DNA of 64,000 bases from Sphingopyxis panaciterrae (GCF_011762125.1 NZ_JAASQN010000004.1:62001-126000); one strand, 5' to 3'; shown: positions 27,865 to 37,597, counted from the first letter of the stretch. The notes: generated from the letters alone by a model not told the origin. A program made the numbers and translations.

Positions 27865-28815
27865 ATGCCGAAAGGCTTGAACGCCGGTGAGGATATCGTG
27901 GTCGATCCCGACGTCCGGCGCTTCGTCGATGCGATCAACGCGGCCTATGTGACGCATGCGGCGCCCGCCGGCGCCGGGCTTCCCGCGCGCCGCGCCGCGG
28001 CCGAACGCGTCCGCCAGCCGTGGCGCGAAGGTGGCCCGAAAATGGTGACCAGCGTCGATATGGACATGGATGGCATCCGCCTGCGCGTTCACCGCCCGGT
28101 CGCCGACGCGACATTGCCCGCGATGCTTTATATCCACGGCGGCGGCTGGATGCTGTTCAGCATCGAAACCCACGACCGGCTGATGCGCGAATATGCGGCG
28201 CGCGCCGGGGTCGCGGTGATCGGCATCGATTACAGCCTGTCGCCCGAGGCGAAATTCCCGGTCGCGCTGGAGGAATGCGCCGCAGCGCTCGACTGGATCG
28301 CCGCACAGGCCGGCGCGCTGAACATCGACCCTGCCCGCATCGTCATCGGCGGCGATTCGGCGGGCGCCAACCTTTCGGTCGCGACCTGCCTGCTGCAGCG
28401 CGCGCGCGGGCGGCCGCTGCCCGCCGCGATGGTACTGAATTACGGCGCCTTTGCCCCCGAGCATCTGCCGAGCTATGACCGGTTCGGCGACGGATATTCG
28501 CTCGAGGTGGCCGAGATGGACGATTTCTGGCACAATTATGTAAGCAGCGCCGACCAGCTCGCCGATCCGCTCGTCGTGCCGCTGCGCGCCGACCTTGCCG
28601 GCCTGCCGCCTGCTTTCCTGGCGGTTGCCGAATGCGACATATTGGCCGACTGCAACCATGCTTTCGCCGAACGCCTGGCCGAAGCCGGGGTGCCGGTGCG
28701 CAGCATCGTCTATCGCGGCGCCACCCACAGCTTCCTGGAGGCGATGTCGATTTCGCCGCTCGCGAGCCGCGCGCTCGACGACCAGGCGGCCTGGATCAAA
28801 GAGACGATCGGATGA
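27865..28815 (+). CDS. Alpha/beta hydrolase (hormone-sensitive-lipase type esterase)
   Basis: Cytoplasmic esterase of 316 residues. Oxyanion-hole motif YIHGGGWMLF, nucleophile Ser in IGGDSAGANLS, acid Asp in AECDILAD, catalytic His in GATHSFLEA. All four family IV features are present. AAGGAA lies about ten bases before ATG 27865. First gene of an operon whose next two starts overlap the preceding stops. Substrate unknown. Confidence 0.92.
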   Translation: MPKGLNAGEDIVVDPDVRRFVDAINAAYVTHAAPAGAGLPARRAAAERVRQPWREGGPKMVTSVDMDMDGIRLRVHRPVADATLPAMLYIHGGGWMLFSIETHDRLMREYAARAGVAVIGIDYSLSPEAKFPVALEECAAALDWIAAQAGALNIDPARIVIGGDSAGANLSVATCLLQRARGRPLPAAMVLNYGAFAPEHLPSYDRFGDGYSLEVAEMDDFWHNYVSSADQLADPLVVPLRADLAGLPPAFLAVAECDILADCNHAFAERLAEAGVPVRSIVYRGATHSFLEAMSISPLASRALDDQAAWIKETIG

Positions 28816-29390
28816 GCGATCCCTATCAGCCGCGCAGTGCCGCCGACGTCGCCCGGCTGGTCGCCGACTATCCGCTCGCCTGGCTGGTTTCGCGCGATTT
28901 CAACGCCAGCCCGCTGCCGTTGATCGGCGAAACGAATGAAGCGGGAGAGATTGTCGCGCTGTTCGGCCACTGCCCGCGGCAGAGCCCCATTGTCGCCGAT
29001 TTTCGCGCCGACCCGCGCGGACTGATCCTGTTCAACGGTCCCGAGGGCTATGTGTCGCCCGGGCTGGTTTCCAAGCCCGACTGGGCGCCGACGTGGAATT
29101 TTGCCGTGCTGCGTTTCCAGGTCGAGGTCGAATTCGTCCCCGAAGAAACGCATGCGGCGATCGAGCGGCTGGCGGAAAAGATGGAAGGCGACCGTTGGTC
29201 CACCGCCCGCGTCGGCCCGCGGTACGAACAAATGCTGGCGCAGGTCATCGGCTTTCGCGCGCATGTCCGGTCGAGCGAGCCCCGCTTCAAGCTGGGTCAG
29301 GACGAAAGCGCGGCGGGTTTTGCAGAAATCGTCGCGGGCCACCCCGACCGGGTGCTCGCCGCATGGATGGAGGGACAGGCGCACCCATGA
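28812..29390 (+). CDS. FMN-binding PaiB-like protein
   Basis: Protein of 192 residues in the PaiB/FMN-binding split-barrel family (named after a Bacillus protein encoded beside a polyamine acetyltransferase). Seen: PLAWLVSRDFNASPLPLI near the N-terminus, FNGPEGYVSPG, KPDWAPTWNF. Its ATG overlaps the esterase stop (ATGA). The next gene is an acetylpolyamine amidohydrolase, so a role in polyamine or acyl-amine metabolism is plausible. Whether it is a regulator or an oxidoreductase cannot be told. Confidence 0.85.
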   Translation: MSDPYQPRSAADVARLVADYPLAWLVSRDFNASPLPLIGETNEAGEIVALFGHCPRQSPIVADFRADPRGLILFNGPEGYVSPGLVSKPDWAPTWNFAVLRFQVEVEFVPEETHAAIERLAEKMEGDRWSTARVGPRYEQMLAQVIGFRAHVRSSEPRFKLGQDESAAGFAEIVAGHPDRVLAAWMEGQAHP

Positions 29391-30400
29391 AGCTGTTTTT
29401 CGACGACCGGCAATTGCTCCACACCCCGCTGCGCGAACTGCACAATGGCGACTGGGTTCCCTATGCCGAGAATGTCGAGCGTCCGCGTTCGATCGCCCGT
29501 CAGTTCGCCGACTGGCAACCCGTGCGCGATTTCGGCATGGCGCCGCTGCTCGCCGTGCACGACGCCGATTATCTGTCCTTCCTCGAGCGCGCGCATGGCG
29601 CGTGGGTGGCGGCGGGACGCAGCGGCGATGCGATCGGCTATACCTTTCCGATCCGGCACCGGCGGCCGCTCGATTTCGGCCGCATCGACGCCGAACTGGG
29701 CGCCTATAGCTATGACGCCGGGACGCCGGTCGCGGCGGGAACGTGGCAATCGGCCTATTGGTCGGCGCAGGGCGCGCTGACCGCGCTCGATCATCTGGCG
29801 GCGAGCGGCGACGCCCACGGCTTCGCGCTGTGCCGTCCGCCCGGGCACCACGCCGGGCGCGACTATATGGGCGGCTATTGCTACCTCAACAACGCCGCGA
29901 TCGCGGCGCGCGCGGCCGGCGCGCAGGGGCTGGGCCCGGTGGCGATCCTCGATGTCGATTATCATCACGGCAACGGGACGCAGGATATATTCTACGAAGA
30001 TCCGGGCATCTTCTTCGCCTCGATCCACGCCGATCCGCGCACCGACTATCCCTTTTACTGGGGCCATGCCGACGAGACCGGAGCGGGCGAAGCCATGGGC
30101 AGCACGCTCAACCTGCCGCTGCCGCGCGGCACCGACGGCGCGGCCTATGTTCCGGCGCTCGACCGGGCGCTCGATGCGATTTCGGCCTGGGGCGCGCGTT
30201 TCCTGATCGTCTCGTTCGGCGCCGACACGCACAGCAGCGATCCGATTTCGAGCTTCGCGCTCGAACGCGAGGATTATGGCGTGATGGCGGCGCGGATCGC
30301 GGCGCTGGGCGTTCCGACGCTGATCGTGATGGAAGGCGGCTACGCCGTCGGCGACCTGGGCCTGAATGTCGCGGCGTTTCTTGCGGGATTCAGCGGATAA
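29387..30400 (+). CDS. Histone-deacetylase-family acetylpolyamine amidohydrolase
   Basis: Zinc amidohydrolase of 337 residues. Tandem catalytic His in RPPGHHAG, zinc ligands in ILDVDYHHGNGTQDIFY, SFGADTHSSDPIS and the closing MEGGYAVGDLG match the bacterial acetylpolyamine deacetylase branch. The general reaction is removal of acetyl from acetylated amines such as acetylspermidine. ATG overlaps the PaiB stop (ATGA). It ends the operon; the repeat and the hairpin at 30596 follow. Confidence 0.9.
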   Translation: MKLFFDDRQLLHTPLRELHNGDWVPYAENVERPRSIARQFADWQPVRDFGMAPLLAVHDADYLSFLERAHGAWVAAGRSGDAIGYTFPIRHRRPLDFGRIDAELGAYSYDAGTPVAAGTWQSAYWSAQGALTALDHLAASGDAHGFALCRPPGHHAGRDYMGGYCYLNNAAIAARAAGAQGLGPVAILDVDYHHGNGTQDIFYEDPGIFFASIHADPRTDYPFYWGHADETGAGEAMGSTLNLPLPRGTDGAAYVPALDRALDAISAWGARFLIVSFGADTHSSDPISSFALEREDYGVMAARIAALGVPTLIVMEGGYAVGDLGLNVAAFLAGFSG

Positions 30401-30443
30401 ACGTCGGCATTGGGGTGGGGAGCGGCCGTTGGCTACCCATCGA

Positions 30444-30530
30444 TAATCGTCGCCCCCGCGAAGGCGGGGGCCGCCGTCGGCCTGGCGCAAGGTTGCCAGC
30501 GGCCCCCGCCTTCGCGGGGGCGACGGTTAT
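30444..30530. repeat. Palindromic intergenic repeat, family B copy 1
   Basis: Arms of about 28 bases around CGTCGCCCCCGCGAAGGCGG and its complement, ending in ATAA/TTAT. It lies between the convergent amidohydrolase and TonB receptor genes. Second copy at 52343-52418. Confidence 0.85.
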
Positions 30531-30595
30531 TTAGCTAGGGTCCGCAACCGGCCGAAAGCGGACAGAAACGAGCCTGCTTTCAGCGCAACACAAAA

Positions 30596-30627
30596 GGGGC
30601 CGCTCCGCCAACCAGCGAAGCGGCCCC
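30596..30627 (-). terminator. Hairpin terminator of the TonB receptor gene (possibly bidirectional)
   Basis: A perfect 9-bp stem, GGGGCCGCT with AGCGGCCCC, is followed on the minus strand by TTTTGTG and flanked on the plus strand by ATTTTGC. It lies 16 bp past the receptor stop. Confidence 0.75.
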
Positions 30628-30642
30628 ATTTTGCTATCTCTG

Positions 30643-32844
30643 TCAATTCAGGCTGAACCGGACGCTCGCCCCGATCGTCCGCGGCCGCGCGACCGATCCG
30701 GCAAAGGCGAACGGGGCGTTCAATATGCCGTACTGGTTGAACAGATTCTTCGCGAACAGGCCCAGCTCGATCCGATCCGCCACCGTGACCGACGCGTTGA
30801 GGTCGACGAGGTGGAAGTCGCCCTTCTCCAGCGTTCCGGCGAAATCGACCGGCGCGCTCGACAGATAGCGGTGGGCGATGCCGAAGCGCGGCTTCAGCTT
30901 CATGTCGGGGAAGCTGAGGTCGAGCGAGTTTGACAGCGTCCATTCGGATGCGCCCGGCAGGCGGGTTCCCTTGGCATAGCCGCCGCCCGGCGCGAAGCTG
31001 TCGGGAAGCAGCGTCGACAGCCGCGCATCGTTGTACGAGACGTTCGAGCTGAAGGTCAGGTTGCGCGTCGGACGCAGATTGAGGCTGATTTCGACCCCGT
31101 CGATGTTCGCGCCGCCGCCGTTGACCGTATAGGCATCATAATCGGGGTCGGGCGTGAACAGCCGCGCCTGGATGTTGCCCCAGTCGATATGATAGGCGGT
31201 GACGTCGACGCTGAGCGTGCGGTCGATCAGGTCGAAGCGCGTCCCGACTTCGTAATTCTTCGTCGTGTCGCTTTCGAAGGTCAGCGGCAGGCCTGGCACC
31301 GCCGCCGAATAGACGTTGACGCCGCCGATGCGGAAGCCTTCCGAATAGAGCGCGTAGATCATGAAGTCGTTCGACGGCTTGTAGGTCAGCGAGACCTTCG
31401 GGATGAAGTCCGAATCCTTGCTGGCCGCCGGCGCGAAGTCGAACGGGTCGACGAGGTTGGCGTTGGGCAGATATTGCAGCCGCGGGCGGGTGCGATATTC
31501 GAACAGGCGGCCGCCGACGGTCAGCGTCAGCGCGTCGACGATGTCGAACGACGCTTCGCCGAAGATCGCCTTTTCGGTCACCCGGTTGCTGCTGATCGTC
31601 CGCGTCGCGAGGTCGCCGGGGGCGAGCTCGCTGCCCGGCTGGCCGTCGAATTCGCCGGGGTTGGCGTCGATATAATCGGCGATCCCCTCGATATAGGTGC
31701 CGTCGGTATTGTGCGAGCGCAGCCGCGTGTAATTGGCGCCGATCAGCCAGCGGAAGCGGCCGCCGTCGGGCGACGCGAGCCGCAGTTCGCCATATTCGGT
31801 CTTCGATTTGCCGACGCTGCTCGCCAGTTCGGGGGTGTCGGTGCGCGGGTCGTTGCCGCCGAAGATCGAATTGTCGAACGCCAGATCGGCCTTTTTCTCG
31901 GTATGGCTGCCGATCGCGGTCAGCGTCGCAAAGCCCAGGTCCTGCTCGATCCGCAGGCTGTGCATCATGAACTGGGTGTCCTGATATTCGGCGACGTTGG
32001 TGGCGCGGTCGAAGGTCTTCGGGGGGCCGAAGATCACATAGGTCTGATCGTCGAGATCATATTCCTGATACATGCTGAGCAGCGAGATGCGCGTCGTTTC
32101 GGTCGGGGTGAAGACGATCGACCCGCGCAGGCCGCGGACGCGCAGGTCGTTGCTGCCCTTCTTGCCGAGCAGCGTGTTGTTGAGATAGCCGGCGTCGACG
32201 CGCTGAAGCCCGACGAGGCGGACGGCGAGCTTGTCGGTCGCGATCGGCACGTTGACCATCGCCTTGACGCCATAGCTTGCTTCGCCCGCGCGCTTGGTGG
32301 TCGACACGCTGCCTTCGAAGCCCGCGTCGAATTTCGACGGATCGGCTTCGTTGACGACATAATTGATCGCGCCGCCGAGCGACGACGAACCGAACAGCGT
32401 GCCCTGCGGCCCGCGCAGCACCTCGACGCGGCTCACGTCGAAGCTGTCGACGTCGGGGATAACGAGCGGAAAGCCCGGCTCGATCAGCGGAATTTCGTTG
32501 AGATAATAGCCCGTCGTCGCCTGGTTCGCTTCATGATAGGTCGACGAGGCGACGCCGCGGATGACGACTTCGGAAACGCCCGGCTGATAATCGTTGAAGA
32601 CGACGCCGGGGACGCGGGTGATGTAATCCGCAAGGCTTTGCGCGTTGAGCTTTTGCAGCGTCGCTTCGCTGACCGCCGATACCGAACCGCTGACGTCGCG
32701 GACCGATTGTTCGCGCTTCGCCGCGGTGACGACGATTTCGCTGTCGTCGGCGGGTGCGCCCTGCGCCATCGCGCCCGACGCCTGGGCAAGGGCCAGCGCC
32801 GAAATACCATAAACGACGATCCGCCGGGCCGATGCAATTTTCAT
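30643..32844 (-). CDS. TonB-dependent outer-membrane receptor
   Basis: Receptor of 733 residues. Signal peptide ends GAMAQ (about 28), TonB box-like DSEIVVTAAKRE, plug with VVIRGVASS, VEVLRGPQGTLFGSSSLGGAINYV, barrel ending SVRFSLN. It is divergent from a secreted prolyl-oligopeptidase-type enzyme, which hints at a peptide or peptide-siderophore ligand (inference). No ribosome site stronger than GGGAGG at 32850 was seen. Confidence 0.93.
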   Translation of the reverse strand: MKIASARRIVVYGISALALAQASGAMAQGAPADDSEIVVTAAKREQSVRDVSGSVSAVSEATLQKLNAQSLADYITRVPGVVFNDYQPGVSEVVIRGVASSTYHEANQATTGYYLNEIPLIEPGFPLVIPDVDSFDVSRVEVLRGPQGTLFGSSSLGGAINYVVNEADPSKFDAGFEGSVSTTKRAGEASYGVKAMVNVPIATDKLAVRLVGLQRVDAGYLNNTLLGKKGSNDLRVRGLRGSIVFTPTETTRISLLSMYQEYDLDDQTYVIFGPPKTFDRATNVAEYQDTQFMMHSLRIEQDLGFATLTAIGSHTEKKADLAFDNSIFGGNDPRTDTPELASSVGKSKTEYGELRLASPDGGRFRWLIGANYTRLRSHNTDGTYIEGIADYIDANPGEFDGQPGSELAPGDLATRTISSNRVTEKAIFGEASFDIVDALTLTVGGRLFEYRTRPRLQYLPNANLVDPFDFAPAASKDSDFIPKVSLTYKPSNDFMIYALYSEGFRIGGVNVYSAAVPGLPLTFESDTTKNYEVGTRFDLIDRTLSVDVTAYHIDWGNIQARLFTPDPDYDAYTVNGGGANIDGVEISLNLRPTRNLTFSSNVSYNDARLSTLLPDSFAPGGGYAKGTRLPGASEWTLSNSLDLSFPDMKLKPRFGIAHRYLSSAPVDFAGTLEKGDFHLVDLNASVTVADRIELGLFAKNLFNQYGILNAPFAFAGSVARPRTIGASVRFSLN

Positions 32845-33105
32845 TTTCGCCTCCCTGATTGCTGTGCAACTCCAGCCATCACGCTAACATGCTGAGCCAT
32901 CGTGTCGGCGAGGGTTGGGCCAATATCGCGCCGTATCGGGCCAGCGCGCGCGATCGGGCCACCGTAGGGCGGGGAACGGTGCCGCGACGATTTGCCCGAT
33001 CGATGGATTGGGCGGCCTGATCGGCGCAGTAAGCCATTCATCGCGCCATAAACTGACGATATATTGGATCGCACGGGAGAGATCGGGATGAGGAGGCTTG
33101 GCAAT

Positions 33106-35250
33106 ATGGCGCGGCGGGAGTTTCTGGCTGGCACGGCCGCGGGGGCGTTCCTGCTCACCGGCGGCAGCGCGGGAGCCAAGGCCGCTGCGCCGCGCTGGCC
33201 CGACGCGCCGCGCCCGAACGCGCCGCGCCTGTCGCATGTCATCGAACAGCTCGGCCGCAAGCGCGACGACGTCTATTCGTGGATGAAGTTCGTCCCCGAA
33301 CAGGGCGAACGCACGCGCGATAATATTCCGAAGCCGGTGGCCAAAATGCTCGCCGACGAAAATGCCTATGCCGAAGCGATGCTGAAGCCGACCCGCGCGC
33401 TTCAGGACGAACTGGTGCGCGCGATGCTGGCGCGCGGCGCGGGCGACGTCGCGGCGCCGGCGATCGAAAAGGACGGCTGGGCCTATTCCTCGGCGATCCC
33501 GGCGGGCGCGACGCACGCCCGCTACATCCGCGAACGGGACGGCAAGTCCGAATTGCTCGTCGACGAGGCGGCTCGCGCCAAAGGCCAGCCCTATTTCCGC
33601 AGCACAGGGCACCAGCCGAGCCCCGACCACCGCTGGTTCGCCTGGGCCGAGGATGTGATCGGCAACGACCGCCACCGCATCATCATCCGCGACAATCAAA
33701 GCGGCACGCTGCGCACGCTCGTCGACAAAGACGCTTATGGCTATGACGCGATGGTCTTTGCGCCCTCGTCGGGATGGCTGTTCTGGATATGGCGCGACGC
33801 GCGCAACCGGCCGACGCGGCTCTATCGCACCTCGGTCGACGGCAAGACGACCGACCTTGTCTATGAGGAAAAAGATCCGGCGATCTTCATGAGCGTCAAG
33901 CGGACCGCCGCCGACGGTTTTGTCGCGCTGACCCTTGCCGGCCCCGAAACCGCCGAGGTCCGGCTGTTAGCGGCAGCGGATGAAACGGCGCCGCCGATGG
34001 TCGTCTGGCCGCGCAAGACCGGTGTCCGTTATGAAATCGACGAGTGGAACGGCCATCTGGTCGCGCTGACCGATGCCGACGACGCGTTCGACATGAAACT
34101 GCTGCAGCTCGATCCCAAGAGCTTTCGCACCCTGGCGACGCTCGTCCCGCATCGCGCCGGCACCCCGATCCTGCAATTGCAGCCGTTCCAGAGCGCACTC
34201 GTGCGGCTGGAACGCGTCGACGGGCTGCACCAGCTCGTCATCCTGCGCGCCGACGGCAGCGAACGGAGTATCGCCTTCGACGACCCCGCCTATGCGATCG
34301 AACTGCCCGCCGAACAAAGCTATGCCGCGCCGACGGTGATGATCGTCCACCAGTCGCCGAAATCACCGCGGCGCTGGATCGCGGTCGATCTGGCGGACGG
34401 CAAGCAGAGCGTCGTCCAGCAACAGCAGGTCGCGAACTTCAACCCCGACGATTATGAGGTCGAACGGCTGTTCGCCCCCGCCCCCGACGGCGAGATGGTT
34501 CCCGTCACCCTGCTGTCGCGGCGCGGCACGCCGAAGGACGGATCGGCGCCGTTGCTGCAATATGGATACGGCTCCTACGGCGTCCCCAGCGACCCCGAGT
34601 TTTCCATCCCCGCGCTCGCGCTCGTCGATCGCGGCTGGCGTTATGCGATCGCGCATGTGCGCGGCGGGTCCGAGAAAGGACGCCGCTGGTTTCTCGGCGG
34701 CCGCAAGTTCACCAAACGCAACAGCTTCACCGATTTTATCGCCAGCGCCGAACATTTGTGCGCCGGGGGCTATGCAACGAAAGGGCGGGTGATCGCCTAT
34801 GGCCTGTCGGCCGGCGGGCTGCTCGTCGGCGCCAGCATGAACATCGCGCCGACCTTGTGGGGCGGCGTCATCGCGCAGGTCCCGTTCGTCGACATGCTGA
34901 ATACGATGAGCGATGTCAGCCACCCGCTCGTCCCGCTGTTCCGCCCCGACTGGGGTGATCCGCTCGCCGATCCCAAGGCTTACGATTATATCGCATCGAT
35001 CTCGCCTTACGAGAATGTGCGTGCGGCGCCCTACCCGCCCCTGCTTTGCACCGCGGGACTGAAGGACGACCGCGTCTCCTATTGGGAACCGGCCAAGCTC
35101 GTCGCCGAAGTCCGCCATCGTTCGACCAGCGATAACCCCGCTATCCTGAAGACCGACATGGACAGCGGTCACCAGGGCAGCGCCGACCTGGCCAGCGTCT
35201 ATGCCCAACAGGCGCTCTTCTGGGCTTTCGCCGATCGCTGTTTAAGTTGA
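33106..35250 (+). CDS. Prolyl oligopeptidase family peptidase (oligopeptidase B-like), Tat signal
   Basis: S9A serine peptidase of about 714 residues cutting short peptides. Tat-type signal MARREFLAGTAAGAFLLTGG (twin Arg, 3-4). Beta-propeller in the middle; catalytic domain with Ser568 in AYGLSAGGLLVG, Asp in GLKDDRVSYWEP, His in DSGHQGSAD. ATG 33106 is chosen because AGGAGG lies nine bases upstream; two earlier in-frame ATGs (33064, 33088) are possible. Normal oligopeptidase B is cytoplasmic, so export is notable. Divergent from a TonB receptor. Confidence 0.9.
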   Translation: MARREFLAGTAAGAFLLTGGSAGAKAAAPRWPDAPRPNAPRLSHVIEQLGRKRDDVYSWMKFVPEQGERTRDNIPKPVAKMLADENAYAEAMLKPTRALQDELVRAMLARGAGDVAAPAIEKDGWAYSSAIPAGATHARYIRERDGKSELLVDEAARAKGQPYFRSTGHQPSPDHRWFAWAEDVIGNDRHRIIIRDNQSGTLRTLVDKDAYGYDAMVFAPSSGWLFWIWRDARNRPTRLYRTSVDGKTTDLVYEEKDPAIFMSVKRTAADGFVALTLAGPETAEVRLLAAADETAPPMVVWPRKTGVRYEIDEWNGHLVALTDADDAFDMKLLQLDPKSFRTLATLVPHRAGTPILQLQPFQSALVRLERVDGLHQLVILRADGSERSIAFDDPAYAIELPAEQSYAAPTVMIVHQSPKSPRRWIAVDLADGKQSVVQQQQVANFNPDDYEVERLFAPAPDGEMVPVTLLSRRGTPKDGSAPLLQYGYGSYGVPSDPEFSIPALALVDRGWRYAIAHVRGGSEKGRRWFLGGRKFTKRNSFTDFIASAEHLCAGGYATKGRVIAYGLSAGGLLVGASMNIAPTLWGGVIAQVPFVDMLNTMSDVSHPLVPLFRPDWGDPLADPKAYDYIASISPYENVRAAPYPPLLCTAGLKDDRVSYWEPAKLVAEVRHRSTSDNPAILKTDMDSGHQGSADLASVYAQQALFWAFADRCLS

Positions 35251-35407
35251 TGGCGATCACGCTGCGCCGCTCGCCGCGCGATGCGCGCGAGACGGTGTAA
35301 TGCGCGGTCCATCGGGCACCCTACCCCGCTTCTACGAACTCTTCTGAAGAACAAATCCTCGACGGCGCTTGTCACGGCTCGACCGCGCTGTTAGAGGCGC
35401 CGACGTT

Positions 35408-35483
35408 GCCGCTTTAGCTCAGTTGGTAGAGCACATCATTCGTAATGATGGGGTCACAGGTTCGAGTCCTGTAAGCGGCACCA
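35408..35483 (+). tRNA. tRNA-Thr(CGT)
   Basis: A 76-base cloverleaf. Acceptor GCCGCTT pairs with AAGCGGC, followed by A and encoded CCA. D arm GCTC-AGTTGGTA-GAGC, anticodon stem CATCA/TGATG with loop TTCGTAA giving anticodon CGT (reads ACG, threonine), T arm ACAGG-TTCGAGT-CCTGT. Confidence 0.95.
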
Positions 35484-35662
35484 GCTAGCTGCTGAGAGAA
35501 GCAGACGTTCAGCGACCCGCATCTTGGTCCACGGGCTGAGCAAGCCCTCAGGGACATGGATATTGTCCGCGTGCGGAGCTAAGCAACGGCCACTTGCCGC
35601 GCTTATCGCTTACGGGCGCTCGACAATCGCGGTCCAAAGGAAATCTGACGGATGGCAATGAA

Positions 35663-36583
35663 ATGAAAATGGCGCGCTTTTATCCAGTTGGCATCCCCGG
35701 GCAGCCGTGGGGAGAGGATGACGTAGAGCAATGGCGCAGCCGGCAGTCACGCCTTCGTCGCTACGACAGAGACATCGTGCCGCGCATCGAAGCCCTTGCC
35801 GATCGCTACGAGAAGATTGTCTATGGCGAACTCGACTATGCGGGCGAGCGCTTCACGCTGTTCGCGCTGCGCGACCGGCGTTTCGATCCTGCCCTGCCAA
35901 CCGCGCTGGTGACCGGCGGCGTCCATGGATATGAAACCAGTGGCGTGCTCGGAGCCCTGGAATTTCTAGAGACCGACGCGGCGGATTATGCCGGCAAGGT
36001 CAATTTGCTTGTCGCCCCTTGCGTGAGTCCGTGGGCATATGAGCGCATCAACCGCTGGAACCATGACGCCGTCGACCCCAATCGCAACTTCCGCGTCGAC
36101 GGGCCGGCGCGCGAGGCGACCGCGCTGATTGAGCTGGTCGCGTCTGTGGACGAGACGTTCCTGGTCCATATCGACCTGCACGAGACGACCGACAGCGACG
36201 CCAGTGAATTCGGGCCTGCGCGAGCCGCGCGCGACGGCAAGGATCACGAGACCGAGATTATTCCCGACGGGTTTTATCTCGTCGACGACAGCGAGAATCC
36301 CCAGCCAGAGTTCCAGAGCTCGATTATAGCCGCGGTCGAACAGGTGACCCATATCGCCCCAGCGGACGCAAAGGGCGAGATCATCGGTTCGACCGTCGTT
36401 GCAAGGGGCGTGATCCAATACCCGCTAAAGGACCTCGGCCTGTGCCCCTCGATTACCGGGGCGCGCTACACGACCACCACCGAAGTGTATCCCGACAGCC
36501 CCCGCACGACGCCCGAGGAATGTGTCGGGGCGCAGGTCGCTGCGGTACGGGCGGCGCTGGATTTTGCACTTCAACGCCCCTGA
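35663..36583 (+). CDS. M14 family zinc metallocarboxypeptidase
   Basis: Cytoplasmic enzyme of 306 residues. Zinc ligands are His88 and Glu91 in GGVHGYETSG and His173 in HIDLHETTD; the substrate Arg is in DPNRNFR (141) and a likely catalytic Glu in TTTTEVYPD near the C-terminus. It resembles the small M14 members (some annotated DUF2817 or succinylglutamate-desuccinylase-like). ATG at 35663 (MKMARFYPVG) is used; an open frame reaches back to 35594. It follows tRNA-Thr by 180 bp with no visible partner genes. Confidence 0.85.
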   Translation: MKMARFYPVGIPGQPWGEDDVEQWRSRQSRLRRYDRDIVPRIEALADRYEKIVYGELDYAGERFTLFALRDRRFDPALPTALVTGGVHGYETSGVLGALEFLETDAADYAGKVNLLVAPCVSPWAYERINRWNHDAVDPNRNFRVDGPAREATALIELVASVDETFLVHIDLHETTDSDASEFGPARAARDGKDHETEIIPDGFYLVDDSENPQPEFQSSIIAAVEQVTHIAPADAKGEIIGSTVVARGVIQYPLKDLGLCPSITGARYTTTTEVYPDSPRTTPEECVGAQVAAVRAALDFALQRP

Positions 36584-36723
36584 CCGGCCGATCGCGGACG
36601 GTCCGGTTTGGGGGGACAGCGTTATTAAAGCAGCCTCTGGTGACCTGCCCGGGGCGGTGCCCTCGGACTCGAAAACCGGGGGCCAGATAGGCTCTCCCTG
36701 ATCTTGTCCGAGCATCTCGTTGA

Positions 36724-37340
36724 TCAAGGTCGCATATAGGCGTTGACCGCGTCGAACTGGTCGCGCTGAAGCAAGGACTCTTTCACCTGCGGGTCAATGA
36801 CATGCCCGCCATACCCGGCGCCGTGCAGCGAGACCGTCCAAGGATCAGTTGCATGTCGCGCGGCCTGTTCTTGAGAGCAAAGCCGATGATCGCGGCGGCG
36901 TGGCCGGGCGTGAGACCGTCGACGAAGGCCGTGAGCTCGGTCACCTGCGGAACAGCGGCCGCCCCGCGATCGTTCATCGGACCCATGAGGTCGAAACTCG
37001 CCGCCGCCCATGCGAGCATCGCCTCGCGTCCGGCGGGTGACGGGCCGATCAGGTCGCTCACGACATGGACGAACAAATGCGATGCGAACTGCGTCATCGC
37101 CTCATGCTCCTCGCCGTTCGCGAGGCTGGCAACAAGCTGCGCGGCCTCGGCCTCGAGCCGTGGCCCGAGAAGCTTGAGCGACCCCGGCATGACCGGGCGC
37201 TGGAGGATGCGGCGGCGGCGCAGATGCGTCGCGCCGTCGCTCGTGAGAGTGATCGGCACATCGGGCGGTTCATCACCGGATTCGCAGCCACCCCGTTGCC
37301 GCTGATCATCACACATCAGCGCGCAGCACCGTCCGGACAT
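36724..37340 (-). pseudogene. Broken P450 fragment and associated debris
   Basis: On the minus strand about 37260-36950 reads as a piece of a cytochrome P450: the pattern DGATHLRRRRILQRPVMPGS, LVASLANGEEHEAMTQFASH and VVSDLIGPSP resembles the C-helix to F-helix region. Helix I, the EXXR motif and the heme loop FGxGxHxC are missing. Another frame then reads LHGAGYGGHVIDPQVKES to YMRP and a stop at about 36727, a C-terminus from some other protein I cannot name. The pieces are out of frame with each other, so this is a decayed, fused remnant. Confidence 0.6.
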
Positions 37341-37360
37341 CCGCGAAGCGCGAGACGATC

Positions 37361-37597
37361 CACAGTTGCTCCTTCATCGACCAGACCGCGGAAAGCTTCG
37401 GTGCCAACTATGGCACCCAGGCGTTCACCGACTGCATGCTCGAGCAGCAGCGTCGCCGTGACGTCAAGAAGCTCGATAAGCTTGAGGAAAGCCGGATGCT
37501 GTCCGAGCTTGCGAGGGACAGCCAGCTCATGGCAGAGCGTGCGCGCAGACAGCGCTGCGATCGCGATCCAGACCGGCGCGAGTGCCGACGGAAATGA
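37361..37597 (+). pseudogene. C-terminal piece of a hypothetical exported protein
   Basis: An open frame without a good start carries AESFGANYGTQAFTDCML, then a charged helix rich in Arg, Glu and Lys, ending RRQRCDRDPDRRECRRK and a TGA at 37597. The Cys-Cys spacing and the charged tail look like the end of a genuine small exported or lipoprotein family. The N-terminal signal is missing, so only a remnant remains. It overlaps nothing else credible. Confidence 0.45.
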
